Source: Pezicula radicicola
Lineage: Eukaryota > Ascomycota > Leotiomycetes > Helotiales > Dermateaceae
Assembly (NCBI GenBank): GCA_003008705.1
Contig: PDUO01000004.1
Span: 124,001 to 188,000, forward strand
DNA: 64,000 nucleotides
Direction: 5' to 3'
The first letter of the stretch is position 1, and the number at the start of each line of letters is the position of its first letter. The position numbers were made by a program, and so were the translations under genes. This document shows, in pieces, positions 34,345 through 44,558 of this stretch. The notes below the pieces were generated by a model. That model was not told where the DNA came from. It saw only the letters and a program-made list of their open reading frames with translations, and ran no database searches.

Positions 34345-34471
34345 AAATTCACTGGAAATACCCCAAACGCGTAGATTTCTAAGGTTTTTCCTATGGTGAA
34401 GCCTTGAACAAATTCACTCGATCTCCCCGGAACGCGTAAATTTTTGCGGTCTTCCCACGATGAAGTCTTGA
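34345..34471 (+). repeat. 62-bp tandem duplication in the promoter of paralogue C
   Basis: 34345-34407 and 34410-34471 share AAATTCACT, CCCC-AACGCGTA, TTTTTC-type and TGAAG(C/T)CTTGA blocks in the same order, at roughly 70% identity. The duplication ends about 150 bp before the start codon, so it may carry duplicated regulatory sites around ACGCGT. A (CAA)n stretch at about 34,488-34,510 follows in the probable 5' leader. Confidence 0.65.
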
Positions 34472-34618
34472 TCCAACCTAGCTCTCAACAACAACAACAA
34501 CAAAACAACAAAATTGATACCAAAAACATCAAGGCCGTCTGGTGTCTTGTAAAGGTTTGTTGCTCCCCTCCAGGACTTGCTGCACTCTCTTACACATCTT
34601 CTCGCATAGGTGGACAAA

Positions 34619-35502
34619 ATGGCTCCGCCGCCTATGGACACGCGTAAGCCTTTCGCGACCTTGCTCCCCGAAGTCTACGATACTGCGGAAGACGCTTACG
34701 ATTTCTGCATCAAAAATGCTGCTTCTCTGGCGCTTATCAACTTCTACAACCCCGACTGGCATGACCAAAACAAGGCTATTGACCGAATGCATTTCTTCGT
34801 CGAAGAGTTGGCAAAGGACCTCGATGAATGGAAGGATATTTCACTGGACGGTACAACACAAACCACTAGTGTAAGTGATCTTCATATGATGCTTCTCTCC
34901 AACTGTACTTCTTCGAAAAATCCTTGTACTTTTTTCTCTAAGCCTTGGGATATTTTCTAACCATTCTTGTGATGTAGACCAAAGCCGACCTTCCCGCCAA
35001 GCCCGCGCCTTCCAATACACGCATCTCTTCCTCTATCCTTCCTGTTAAGCCCGCCCCTCCCAATCCGGACATCTCTCCCGCCAACCTCCCTATTCAGCCC
35101 GCTCTTCCCAATCTAAACGTCTCTTCCGCCAAGTTCTCTGTCATTCATGCTCCTGCCCCGATTCCACAAACTCCAGTCCCAATTGTACAGGCTCCAGTAC
35201 CAACTCCCGTGGCAGCGGTTGGCAGAGGCGCCCAACAACAGAAATTAACAAAGACGCCTTCCTTCAATATGGAGACGGATAAGATCATCGTTCAGTTACT
35301 CTTAGAGAATCCAACAATTTCCTCGAAGGAGCTTCTTATGAAGACCAATCATGCCACTGGACGACACGACAGCTCAAGCAGAGTCTTGTTGAATCGTTAC
35401 CGCAAGATCGGCAACAAGACGAAGAAACATTGGACCGTTGTCGACATCAAAGAATCTCCAAGATGGCCTGTCATTCAGAACGGTGCCAATAGCTACGTTT
35501 AG
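34619..35502 (+). CDS. Paralogue C of the C-terminal-domain family
   Basis: Two exons (34619-34870 and 34978-35502), with a 107-bp intron, give 258 residues. The start ATG (MAPPPMDTRK) follows a (CAA)n leader. Residues 1-84 look folded and acidic (FATLLPEVYDTAEDAYDF, then RMHFFVEELAKDLDEW). Residues about 89-136 are three 16-residue Pro/Ala/Ser-rich units. The C-terminal 80 residues contain DKIIVQLLLENPTISSKELL, LNRYRKIGN and SPRWPVIQNG, closely matching the end of the gene at 18.8 kb. The N-terminal domain is not shared with that gene but recurs as a relict at 36.1 kb. The function is unknown; the shared domain could be a DNA-binding helix-turn-helix (inference from the ISS(R/K)EL pattern). 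Confidence 0.72.
34990..35133 (+). repeat. Three 48-bp tandem units in paralogue C
   Basis: Units at 34990-35037, 35038-35085 and 35086-35133 encode LPAKPAPSNTRISSSI, LPVKPAPPNPDISPAN and LPIQPALPNLNVSSAK. The frame is conserved, and a fourth unit is partly recognisable after them. Confidence 0.85.
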
Positions 35503-37503
35503 ATTCCATGGAGAGTATTGCTTGTGTCTGAAATTTTTTGGGAATGGTGTGAGTCGGAGACCAACAGCAAGAGAATTGTGTCTAGGCCATTGGCTTTTGA
35601 ACGCCCACTTGTAAACTACGTCGTGGGATTTACCAAAGACAATTAAAGCTTTACCACATTGTCCCGTCCTTAATTACCCTGTCTTTAATTGCTAACGTGA
35701 TTACTCTTTTTAACATATTAACATGGGTACAGCAATGGGTTTACTCTAAAGAACAACTTAGCTAGTTGAATTTCTAATTGGAGCCTAGTGATGATAAAGT
35801 CCCCCTCCCCATCTCCTCCTCTCCCCAAAGTCCCAAGCCTCTTCAACATTATCCCTGTCGTATGAAAGTATCTTCACAGCACAGTTCCCTCGCCTAGCCC
35901 ATTTCGCCCTCCACCCCATAATCCACTACTACTATGCTTAGCACTTACCTTACTAAGGTGGTAGCCCTTGTTTTGTCTTGTATCCGTTTTTGTAAACTGC
36001 TCCGACGGTTTCATTAGATTTTAAAATACACCAAACTCACCACAAATTCTTCCCATTTAGAACTCAAGGCCTTTTCTTAGAGACTGAACCTGTCCGATGC
36101 GAGAAATCTCCACCGCATCCTCCTTCCCAACATCTATGATTCCGCCAGCTACCCAGATCCTTTTGATTTCTACATAAAATAATAAAGAAGTTATAAGAAC
36201 TTGTATAGGGGGCTTTAGTGTTTTGTTTAGGTTCTCTGAAAAGGTCGCAGAGTACTAAATGCTCTGAATTTCAGTAGAGATTACTTGTACTTCTATGTGA
36301 AATTAGCCTCCTCTATGTTAGAGAAGAGATTGTTCTGCATGTTCTAAATCATTTTGTGTTGATGGCGTCTTTCGACTAGAAAACAGTGGTTTGTTAGTAA
36401 ATGGAATAGTAGACAGTCCAACTGTATGACGGAAAGCTTTAGTTTTGACGTCAAAAATGCCACTAACCTAATCGGTAATAGTGCTGCGCATATTCACATC
36501 GATACTTAGGCATAAAATCCTATATTAAAACCCATTTTAGAGAAATTGGTAAGCAAACAAGTCAAACAGTTGTAGTTGAAACTTCCTGTGCTGAATATGT
36601 TAACTCTCCACACAGGATTGCTCTGGAGGATAACTCAACTGTTTGCACTTCCAATCAGAACCTTGCTGAGTCGAAAATAAAATTGCACCATAATATCCTT
36701 ATATCGTAATATCAATATGTTCCTCATTATCCCTATTATCCACACTAATCACGTTATTCACATTATCCACATTATACCACTTCCCCCAATCCTCCCTTCC
36801 CCCTCGCCCCGCCCTGCGCCATCCTCCATTCTTAGTACCTGCCTCGGCGAGCTTCTGATCCTCTTTTTTTTAACCCTTTTTTTTTGCTTCAGCTTTTGTA
36901 CTATTCATTCGTAATTTCTTTCTAATCTAGAGTCCGAGGAGCGCTTGTGGGATTTTTTAGTTGATATTAAGTACAGCATTCTATGACAAAGTCAAAACAT
37001 TTCGAATTCACTTAGTACAAACTCCTCCAGTTCAGAACCCTGAACCACTTTTCCTATCCCTTATTCACTTCAAAGTTTTAAAAGCCACGGTTTTTTGGTT
37101 CGAAAATCTATGGCAAGCTACCATAGTAAACGTCTTCTATATATCACATCCATTTAACTGTATTTCTTGACAAGGCGTTGTTCACCTCGTTTTGGTCTTT
37201 TCTGTTGTTGGATACTTTCTGGCCGACGTTGACGTTGAAGCAGGCCGCAATCGCCTAATTTACTCGGCTAAAGCTCGCCTCTGCCGACCTCGACACTCCC
37301 TCCATAAAGTTTCCAATTGTACAACCGTCAACTACTGTAGCTGATTAAGTGGCCGATTAGATAGTCATATGAAGCTATGGTCATTTACTTTACAATAAAC
37401 ATAAGTAGAGCATTGCCCTAATCTATTGAAAATCTAAAAATTATAGCCCCTAATATACAGAATGCCACCAGAAATACAAGAACAAAAGAAGGGCCAGCCT
37501 ATC
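35503..37503. other. Gene-poor interval with relict coding fragments
   Basis: No intact gene in 2.0 kb. It contains the paralogue C-like relict at 36,096-36,182 and a weaker fragment at about 37,270-37,350. The rest is AT-rich, with short C-rich patches near 35,800 and 36,780. Confidence 0.5.
36096..36182 (+). pseudogene. Relict of a paralogue C-like N-terminal exon
   Basis: The + frame reads DARNLHRILLPNIYDSASYP and then DPFDFYIK before a TAA. It lines up with DTRKPFATLLPEVYDTAED and AYDFCIK of the gene at 34.6 kb, sharing D, R, LLP, YD, A, DF and IK at matching positions. The start codon is gone (an in-frame TGA lies just upstream), and the frame ends where the intact gene continues with NAASL. 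About 1.1 kb downstream, near 37,270-37,350, KFPIVQPSTTVA resembles the PIVQAPVPTPVA segment of the same gene and may be the remainder of this copy. Confidence 0.6.
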
Positions 37504-38833
37504 TTATATGAGTCTGAATTTACGAGCAGTAGCGACGTCAGCCCTCCAAATCAAGCGCTGAAACCAATTACGTCGTTCTATAAGTTGCTAGTTAGCAAAA
37601 ATATTCTAGGTTACTTAGTTGCGGAGTTAGGGTGGCTTACCTGGTGGTGCAGCACGTCTTGGACGGTCTTGCTGAGGTGAAGATTGCAGAGTTGGAATTG
37701 GTATCGGATAACCATGGAACTCACGCCGTCTAGTGTTGTCGATTGTGGCTCTTGTGGGTTGGGCGATGCTGGATCTAGGAGACTCGCGGGGTGCTGAGTG
37801 CCCTGGGTCGGGTATTTGAGCGGAAACAGAGGATCCTATTGATGATACTGACGACGATATTCCTTTATTAGGCTCATTTACGGATCTTGTGCCCGATACG
37901 GAAGAAGTAGCTAAGACCGTAGTTCTCTGTCTCTCGAGTGGACTTATGGAACCTGCACTTGAAGCAGTGGAAGGAGTTGAGGATAATGCTTCTTCGGATG
38001 GCTCGACAGTAGACCTTGTTGAGTTGGTAGTTGGGGCAGAAGAACATTCCGGAAAAGGATCGAAAGTAGGAAGTGCTAGTGTTGCATCAAATAGATCATG
38101 GCCTCTAGAAGTTGTATCTTCAGTATCAGTCATTTCAACTAGGAATTCCCCAGGGGATGAAGGCGATGGAATATCCTCTGACGGTGATGGTAGTGATGAT
38201 GGAGGGGATGTTTGAGCTGCGGATTGATTTATGCTTGCAATTCTGTTTCGAAGAATCTCAGTCGATATGAACTCCGCTGGAGGCAAACCAAGTCTATCCA
38301 TGAGCCTGACATAAGACTTTTTGGTTAACCGGTAAGCGTATGCATTCTCCCCGAATAATTGGAATCGTGATATGGGAAGACAATAAGAATGGGGTATTAG
38401 TAAAAAACACAGTATTTTGGGCATCATTTGTGAGTCCTCAAGATGATAGTTCAGCTGATGGCCAAATTCAACGGCTATGGGAGAAATTTGTGCAATATCC
38501 CGCTTCTTAGGGTCTCTCTGATCTTCTCTGAACTTTTCTGTGGACTTGTAACTACAGCTTGATATCTATAATAAAATCAGCTCCAAACATAGGTAATTCA
38601 AACAAGGGTCTGACCTGTAGAACATGCAATATGCCTTCATCCCTCTTTTCTAGAACAGCAAAAGGGTGTGGGTCATAACATGCGACCTTGCCCAGTCCAC
38701 AGAACCTTGGAATATTAGGATGCTGTCGAGATGTCATGCAGGGTGTAAAGTCAGAATCTGTATATTTCCTTATCCGAGGAAGAGATATGATACATCCGAC
38801 TTCTACCTCATGAAGAGAAATCGATCGTGGCAT
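37504..38833 (-). CDS. Orphan protein, folded N-terminus and Ser/Pro-rich tail
   Basis: Three exons (38833-38615, 38565-37641, 37577-37504) give 405 residues. Introns of 49 and 63 bp keep the frame; the second has GTAAGC, a GCTAACTAG branch site and TATAG. Residues 1-180 look folded, with VEVGCIISLPR, HPFAVLEKRDEGILHVLQ, PHSYCLPISRFQLFG and KSYVRLMDRLGLPPAEF. Residues about 190-370 are Ser/Thr/Pro-rich and disordered. The C-terminus is basic (ERRNWFQRLIWRADVATARK). I recognise no family. The alternating 'VLE.../CLPI' layout is loosely like fungal DUF6590-type proteins, but I do not claim membership. The start is the first ATG of the open frame; a TAG acceptor-like site 10 bp upstream means a further 5' exon is possible. 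Confidence 0.55.
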
Positions 38834-40351
38834 GACTGGCCCTGCCTAGTCTGGCGTAGAAATGAGTGGAGAGGTGATAGATATTGAGAAAAAGGAATTC
38901 GTGGAAGAAAACAAAGCAAAAAGAAAACAAAAGAAATAAACTGTCAATCTGCCAGAGGCGTTGAATAGAATGTGTTTCTCAGGACTGAAGGCCCTATCGA
39001 CTCTTATAATTCCCATCGTGGACCAAATACCAACAGGACCTCTAGAAGAAAACCGTCTTGGAATACACAAGTCGCTTGATTCTACTGTTTCAGGGACTTA
39101 GATGATTTGGATAAGTCTCATTGGGAATCCCTTTCAGGATGATCGCAATTCGGTCTGCTCTTACATGATGAATCAAAAAACTAAGAACCCTCAGATACAA
39201 AATATTGTGCAATACAGAAGTCGCTTGACTTGTGGTCCTATTGACTTTAGCTAGCTTAGACAAATTTCACTCGGAATTTGTTTTAGCAATAGTACACTTC
39301 AGTCTATCTATAAAAGTATAATTTTCTAAGATTCCTCGCACTTGAAGACGGGTAAAAAGCCATGAGACATGCAGTCTATGCCAAGGCCAGCGATAGAAGT
39401 AGGTTTTGTGCCCAACCGAGAAAACAATAGCCAAAGCTGCGACATTCTGGCACTTGATTCATCAAAGAACTTCACAACTGCCTATTGTCAGCCAGTAATT
39501 AGACATGGCACCTTGGCTAGAATCTAGAAGCTAGCCATGTTCGACAGGCTTTACAGACAAAGACAACAGATCCAAATTTGTCTCTTTGTCTCGACTAGTC
39601 ACCAGTAATGTTTCGATAGTCTGAGCAGCTGCTGAATAGACCATTCTTGTGGTCTATGAAGCTTCCTCAATGCTATCTGTAATCGCGGACAAGTAGAACG
39701 AAATTTTGGTGTTCCCGATGACCTTTTGTCATTCCTTCAACGGTAGCCGGTTTCTCTTTAATCGGTCGGTGTCTCTACGGGTTTCAGATACGACCTCGCC
39801 GATGAAGATATTCCTGTTCCTAACAATAAGACGCAAAACGAGGTTAGTCGTAGTCTCAAGCAACGGAAACGCAGCTGTTGTTGTTGTGAAGATGTTAATT
39901 TTTTCAGCAAAAGATGTTATCGTCGCGCAGTTAATGCACCATCCCCTTGTCGTTCTAGTCCAAAATCCGCTTAACCCCGACACCTTGCTGGCGTCAACAT
40001 CATCAGCAACATTACTCATCGTCCACCATCACCAACAACCCATGAAAGTCGCTCACGATGTTGCTAGCTTTACTGGATGAGAGCCACTTATTGATGAGTA
40101 AGGATATAATCCGATGGTAACAACTTGGTGCCTTGGCAAGTTAGAGAGAATGCGGCTACGAAAAATGTGGGGTGTCACAATCGATGATTGATGAGTGTGT
40201 AGATGGAGGGAAGAGTATATAAACTCCTAGCCGCTCCTTCAATTTTCGTATCCCCAAGGACATCGAACTAGTTTCTGGTCATCTACCAACAGCTCCATTG
40301 ATATTCCAATTCACCAACATTCAAAGAACTCACCTACACCAATATCTCAAT
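38834..40351. other. Intergenic, with a diverged ~150-bp-spaced duplication
   Basis: This stretch separates two divergent genes. 39061-39160 and 39211-39308 share AATACA(C/G)AAGTCGCTTGA and a TCA(T/C)T(G/C)GGAAT block, then a TTCNGTCT end, in the same order. An open frame at 39,706-40,080 (+) and its complement have no family features. The last 140 bp is the SDR promoter. Confidence 0.5.
40216..40223 (+). promoter_or_regulatory. TATA box of the SDR gene
   Basis: TATATAAA stands 129-136 bp before the start codon and is followed by a C-rich leader with CACCAACA-like stretches. The arrangement is typical of a regulated fungal promoter. Confidence 0.6.
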
Positions 40352-41378
40352 ATGTCTGGCTTCGGTATTGCCACACGCGGCTCAGAAGTCGTTGAAGCAT
40401 TCTCTGAGCAAGTTAAGGGATGCACCTGTGAGCATCCTTGCCCTTAAGCGCCTACGGTAAACTCCATGAACTAATACCTCGCTCTCAGTTGCCATCACCG
40501 GCCCATCGGCCGGCGGGCTTGGTGCACAAACTGCCATCTTCCTCACAGCAGGGCAGCCCGATGAAATTATCCTTCTCGGACGAACCGAATCCAAAGCCTC
40601 GTCCGTGATTTCAGAGATCAGAAAGTTAAGCCCATCGACTTCCGTTCGGTTCATCCAAGTCGATCTCGGCGATTTCTCCTCGATTCGCAACGCTGCTAAA
40701 GTTATACATGATACCACCCTGAAGATTGATGTCCTGATCAACAATGCGGGGATTATGGGAGTCAAGAACTATACACTTACGAAGGACGGCTTAGAGTCAC
40801 AATTTGGAGCCAACCACATTGGACATTTCCTGCTCACAAACTTGATTATGCCGAAAATTCTGGCCGCAGGGATAGGTGCTAGGATTGTTAATCTATCAAG
40901 CAATGGGCACCAGCTCGGAGAGATGCGGCTTGACGACTATAACTTTTCCAATGGAAAAGAGTATGATCCATGGGTCGGGTACGGACAATCCAAAACTGCT
41001 AACATGTTGTTCACGGTGTCGTTGGCAGAGAAGCTTGCATCGAAAGGTGTTCTATCTTATTCGCTGCACCCGGGTGGAATCTACACAAACTTGGGCAATG
41101 ATGTGGACATGAGTGAGTGGCCCAAGGTAGCGAAGCTCTTTGAATCAAGAGGATTTGCAATGAAGCCAAATGGTGGTATTTACAAGGACCTTGAACAGGG
41201 TACAGCAACAACCCTGGTTGCGGCTTTAGATCCTTCAATTGTGAAGGACTCTGGGGCATATCTTGATGATTGTGTCGTCGCAAGGGGGGATGCTGCAACC
41301 TATGCGACTGACCTGGAAATTGCTGAGAAGCTGTGGGCATTGAGCGAGAAGATTGTGGGACAGAAGTTTGAGTATTAA
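40352..41378 (+). CDS. Classical short-chain dehydrogenase/reductase (retinol-dehydrogenase-like)
   Basis: Two exons (40352-40427 and 40489-41378) give 321 residues. TGPSAGGLG at about 29-37 is the cofactor-binding Gly motif, NNAGIMG the conserved beta-4 block, NLSSNGH supplies the catalytic Ser, and Tyr190/Lys194 in YGQSK are the YxxxK pair, so the catalytic set is complete. LLGRTES after the second beta strand, with an Arg, suggests NADPH preference. The overall order (ANHIGHFLLTNL, HPGGIYTNL) is that of fungal WW-domain-oxidoreductase / retinol-dehydrogenase-like SDRs, which act on varied aldehydes and ketones. The start follows a TATA box and C-rich leader. The quercetinase gene 1.26 kb downstream is on the same strand; a shared role in phenolic metabolism is only an inference. 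Confidence 0.9.
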
Positions 41379-42634
41379 GGGCGAGTCATCAGACTGATAC
41401 GGACCGCGTAGACTTCAATGAATCTCTCTTCTCTATCATACCTAACTGGAAATGATTGCTTTGCTCGAATGTGGAAAGAGCGTCATTAATCATAATAATT
41501 ATGCATCTTTGTGTGCGGGCTAAGTGACGAGTGGATGAAGTTATGCTCGGCGCCACCCGCAAACCTCGACGCAGGAACGTCCACTTTCAAAAGTTCATCT
41601 CAACCCAACCAAGCACTTTGACATTTGCTTGGGACTTCTTGGCCTCAAAAACGTTGACTCGTGCGCCTCGTGCACCGCTCCTACTTACTGCCGTCACAAG
41701 GACCCATTGAGAGAACAAGAATATCTTTTGCGTACGAAGTAGGGAACGGTGAACGTGGATATAGACCGGGGTCCTTCTCATCTTCCTTCCACTTCGCAGC
41801 TTCTATCATCCGAAAACCCCGACTCTCAACCTCTTCCACAAACACAGGTGCCCTCATCAACAACCTCATTCGCCTCGATTCAGACGATTCGATGCCAGAG
41901 CCACTTAATCGACATGCTGTACCCTGACAAGTGCCAGCGGCCTTCCACTCGGGACCGGCAGTGAGGTCTCCACATCCTCGTCGATTTCGTGGACGGATCG
42001 AAGGGTAAGGTGGACGGTCTGCTTTGACCCTGCAATGCTTTTGAAGATTTTAGCGACGGACTTTCTCCAAGACTGCTTTCCGGACTTCTTCGGCCATTTG
42101 CTTCCCCAATTCTTTCAAGTTCCTACCTGCCTGCCTGTATTTTTCATCCCATGCAGACGAACATCTTGGAAATGACCATACCTGCTGTTGATCCCTGGTT
42201 ATGTACAGCTTTGCAGGCCTCAAAGTGGACGATAAACTGCGAAGTCGCATAGGCAAGAGCTGTTGTAGTCATCTTTGTTTCTATGTTTTTTTTGGTTTTT
42301 TTTTTGGTTTATGGGCTTCCGAATCAAGAACGTCAACACCGAGATCTGTTGCTGGATCTAGGTCCAGTACGAGTAGTCCCCACGACTCCACAATGCCTAT
42401 CCCCTCGGTTAAGGACCAGGGACATGACGAGCTTCCTCTCAATCTCGGACGGTGCTCACTGCTTAGTTGAAGTGAACATTGGATACCCATGTAAGATCCC
42501 TTAAGCATGGACGGATGAGGTTCATATAAGATTTGTTTCCCTCAATATGTTTTCTCGTCCACCTCCTTCTCAACTTGCCTTCCCCGCACAAGTCCTCACA
42601 TTCGTTTTTAGAGTCACGGTCGCTATCCGTCAGC
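41379..42634. other. Intergenic, SDR to quercetinase
   Basis: No gene with supporting features in 1.26 kb. Several overlapping open frames of 60-90 codons exist, but none resembles a family. A T-rich low-complexity tract (T runs broken by GG) lies at about 42,281-42,310. Confidence 0.45.
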
Positions 42635-43791
42635 ATGCAATTCTTAAGCTTCACTGCCTACGCTCTATTGGCTCCTCTGGCGGCCTGCTCCTCAATCTGG
42701 GTGACCGAGGTTCCAACATATGTGCGTCCCTATGCTATTCCACATTACGAGGGTGCCGCTGTCTCCATTGGCGACCAGGTGTACCGTTTCCCAGTGACTG
42801 GGCCTTCATCTGGCGGTGCTTTCTCACTCCTCGGTACCAACTCCCAGTCGTCAACCTCGCTTGGTGTTCTTCCCCATCTCCACCAGCGCCATTACGAGAA
42901 CTTCTTCAACTTCAAGGGCCGCTTCCAGCTTTGGTCGCAGTATGGCAATGAGACTCAGCAAACTCGAGTGCTGAGCCAGGGTGACTATGGAGGAGTGCCA
43001 GAGGATACCATCCATACCTTCCAGATCTTGGACCCAGATACCGAGATGACTGGTATTATTTGCCCAGGTGGATTTGAGTAAGTCTTTCCTAGCATAGAAT
43101 GTCCCAACGTTCCTTTCAAGGCTAACAAATCTTTCCTCGTAGGGACCTCTTCTACGCCCTTGCAAATGCAAACTACACCTCCTCCACCCTATCCCCATAC
43201 TCACCTTCCACCTCCAACAACTCTTCTTCCCCAAGCGCCTCTGTAATTTCTGCCCTCACCTCCTTCGACGTCTATGCTGAGCTCGACTTTGTCACCCGTA
43301 GTGATACCGTCAATGGCACTGCACCCGAAGGAACTGTCTGGCACACAGGCGCGAACGATATTTCCTCTGACGATATCCACGGAGCTTTCATCGCCAAGGA
43401 CTACGGACCAAAATACCTCTACAGCGGTGCCTCCAATGGCTCTTACCAGATAATCCAACCCTTCGTTACCGGTGCTCAGTCCGCTGATAACTTCACCCTT
43501 TCCACCATCACCATGGACAAGGGCAGCAGCGCCACGGCTCCTACCTTGAGCTTCCCTGGTCATGCGGCTTTCGAGGTCCTTGATGGAAAGTTGACTTTCA
43601 CTATGTTGAACGAGACGATTGATTTGTTGAGCGGTGATGTTGTTTTTGTTCCAGGAAACACCACTTACAGTTACTTCGGAGGTGTTGCCTTCAACAAGGT
43701 TCTCCACATTTCTCAGGGTGCTATTGGTTTGGATACGAGCTTGATTGCAGATGCTGTTTCTTGGGATTACCCAGTTTGGCCAACTTCATAG
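42635..43791 (+). CDS. Secreted quercetin 2,3-dioxygenase (bicupin)
   Basis: Two exons (42635-43077 and 43143-43791) give 363 residues. Residues 1 to about 19 (MQFLSFTAYALLAPLAACS) form a signal peptide. His81, His83, Glu88 and His127 have exactly the spacing of the copper ligands His66, His68, Glu73 and His112 of the Aspergillus japonicus enzyme, with a constant offset of 15. The block PHLHQRHYENFF carries three of them, and GGVPEDTIHTF the fourth. The C-terminal cupin (FPGHAAFEVLDG, GDVVFVPGNTTYSYFGG) lacks the metal residues, as in the known enzyme. The reaction cleaves the flavonol ring to a depside with release of carbon monoxide. Several NxS/T sites suggest glycosylation. The length fits the family (about 350 mature residues). 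Confidence 0.93.
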
Positions 43792-44558
43792 ATTGCTTGA
43801 ATTTGGATTTGTGGTGTTTTATGAGTGAAAGTCGGCTGAGACTTTGGTGGAATCTACCTTACTGATTCCTGTATGCAAACCATTTTCATTGTATATATTT
43901 ATTATGACATCGTATTTAATCCTGGAATCTCCATATGGGCATATTCTGTTTCCGTCTTTAGACCTAAGCTGAAAGTCAGCAAACCTGAGCTAGGCTGAGC
44001 AAGTGAGGTCAAGAAGGTGAACTATGGTGGACAGGGCATGAACCAGTGTGGAAGGCGACCAGTCAGTCGGCTACGATTGCCGCCTGCTTTACGTATAATA
44101 TTATAAGCGTCCTTTCGGGGCCAATTCTGGCTCCCCGTTGTTAAGGATTCTTCCGGAGCCATTTTTAGTTCCACATTCAATTACGCACGTAGTAAGTGGC
44201 TCGACGTCTTCTTAACGTCGCGTTTTCAAATAAAACGCCCAATATTCCTGAGGAAGTTGTCTTTCGAGCGATTTCACTAAGCCTGAGGTGGCTGTCACCG
44301 ACTGAGGAGCGACGAAAGAGGAGAGGTCGCCTAAGCGATGACGACGAATGCTAGCGCTGCAGGACGCCTCTTTTGCTCACCGAGATTAATTTTGCCTCTA
44401 AACTAATGGCAAGTACGTACAGCTCTGGAATCACTTCACGTTCCTCGGCTTCGAGACCTTTGTAATGATCTGAACGGAACAACATTTTCAAGTAGTGCCA
44501 TAAGGTGGCTGATAATTACTTAAATTTGAGGCACTGCCGGCCTAGATAGTATTCCCAC
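43792..44558. other. Intergenic, with two adjacent short hairpins
   Basis: No gene in 767 bp. It contains two abutting perfect stem-loops at 44202-44220 (CGACGT / ACGTCG) and 44220-44238 (GCGTTTT / AAAACGC). GC-balanced blocks suggest an old decayed element, but none is identified. Confidence 0.45.
44202..44238. repeat. Pair of adjacent perfect inverted repeats
   Basis: CGACGT-7 nt-ACGTCG is directly followed by GCGTTTT-5 nt-AAAACGC, sharing base 44220. They lie about 320 bp before the caspase-methyltransferase gene. They could be terminator-like or protein-binding sites, or remnants of a mobile element. Confidence 0.5.

Larger units (their letters stand above)
30262..34618. other. Gene-poor repeat interval between paralogues B and C
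   Basis: No intact gene was recognised in 4.4 kb. It contains the 32.07-32.9 kb repeat array and the promoter duplication at 34.35 kb, both described separately. At about 33,030-33,300 a frame with four stops (starting MSSNKSKIQN) has coding-like composition and could be a relict. An open frame of 100 codons at 31,384-31,686 (-) lacks an ATG and any family features. Confidence 0.45.

Noticed and set aside
39706..40080. Open frame of 124 codons (+) and its complement, upstream of the SDR gene
   Set aside because: Low-complexity Val/Leu-rich or Thr-rich translations and no homologue-like features. It overlaps the SDR promoter side.
41587..42256. Overlapping small open frames between the SDR and quercetinase genes
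   Set aside because: None has conserved motifs; both strands and several frames are open, as expected by chance in GC-balanced DNA.
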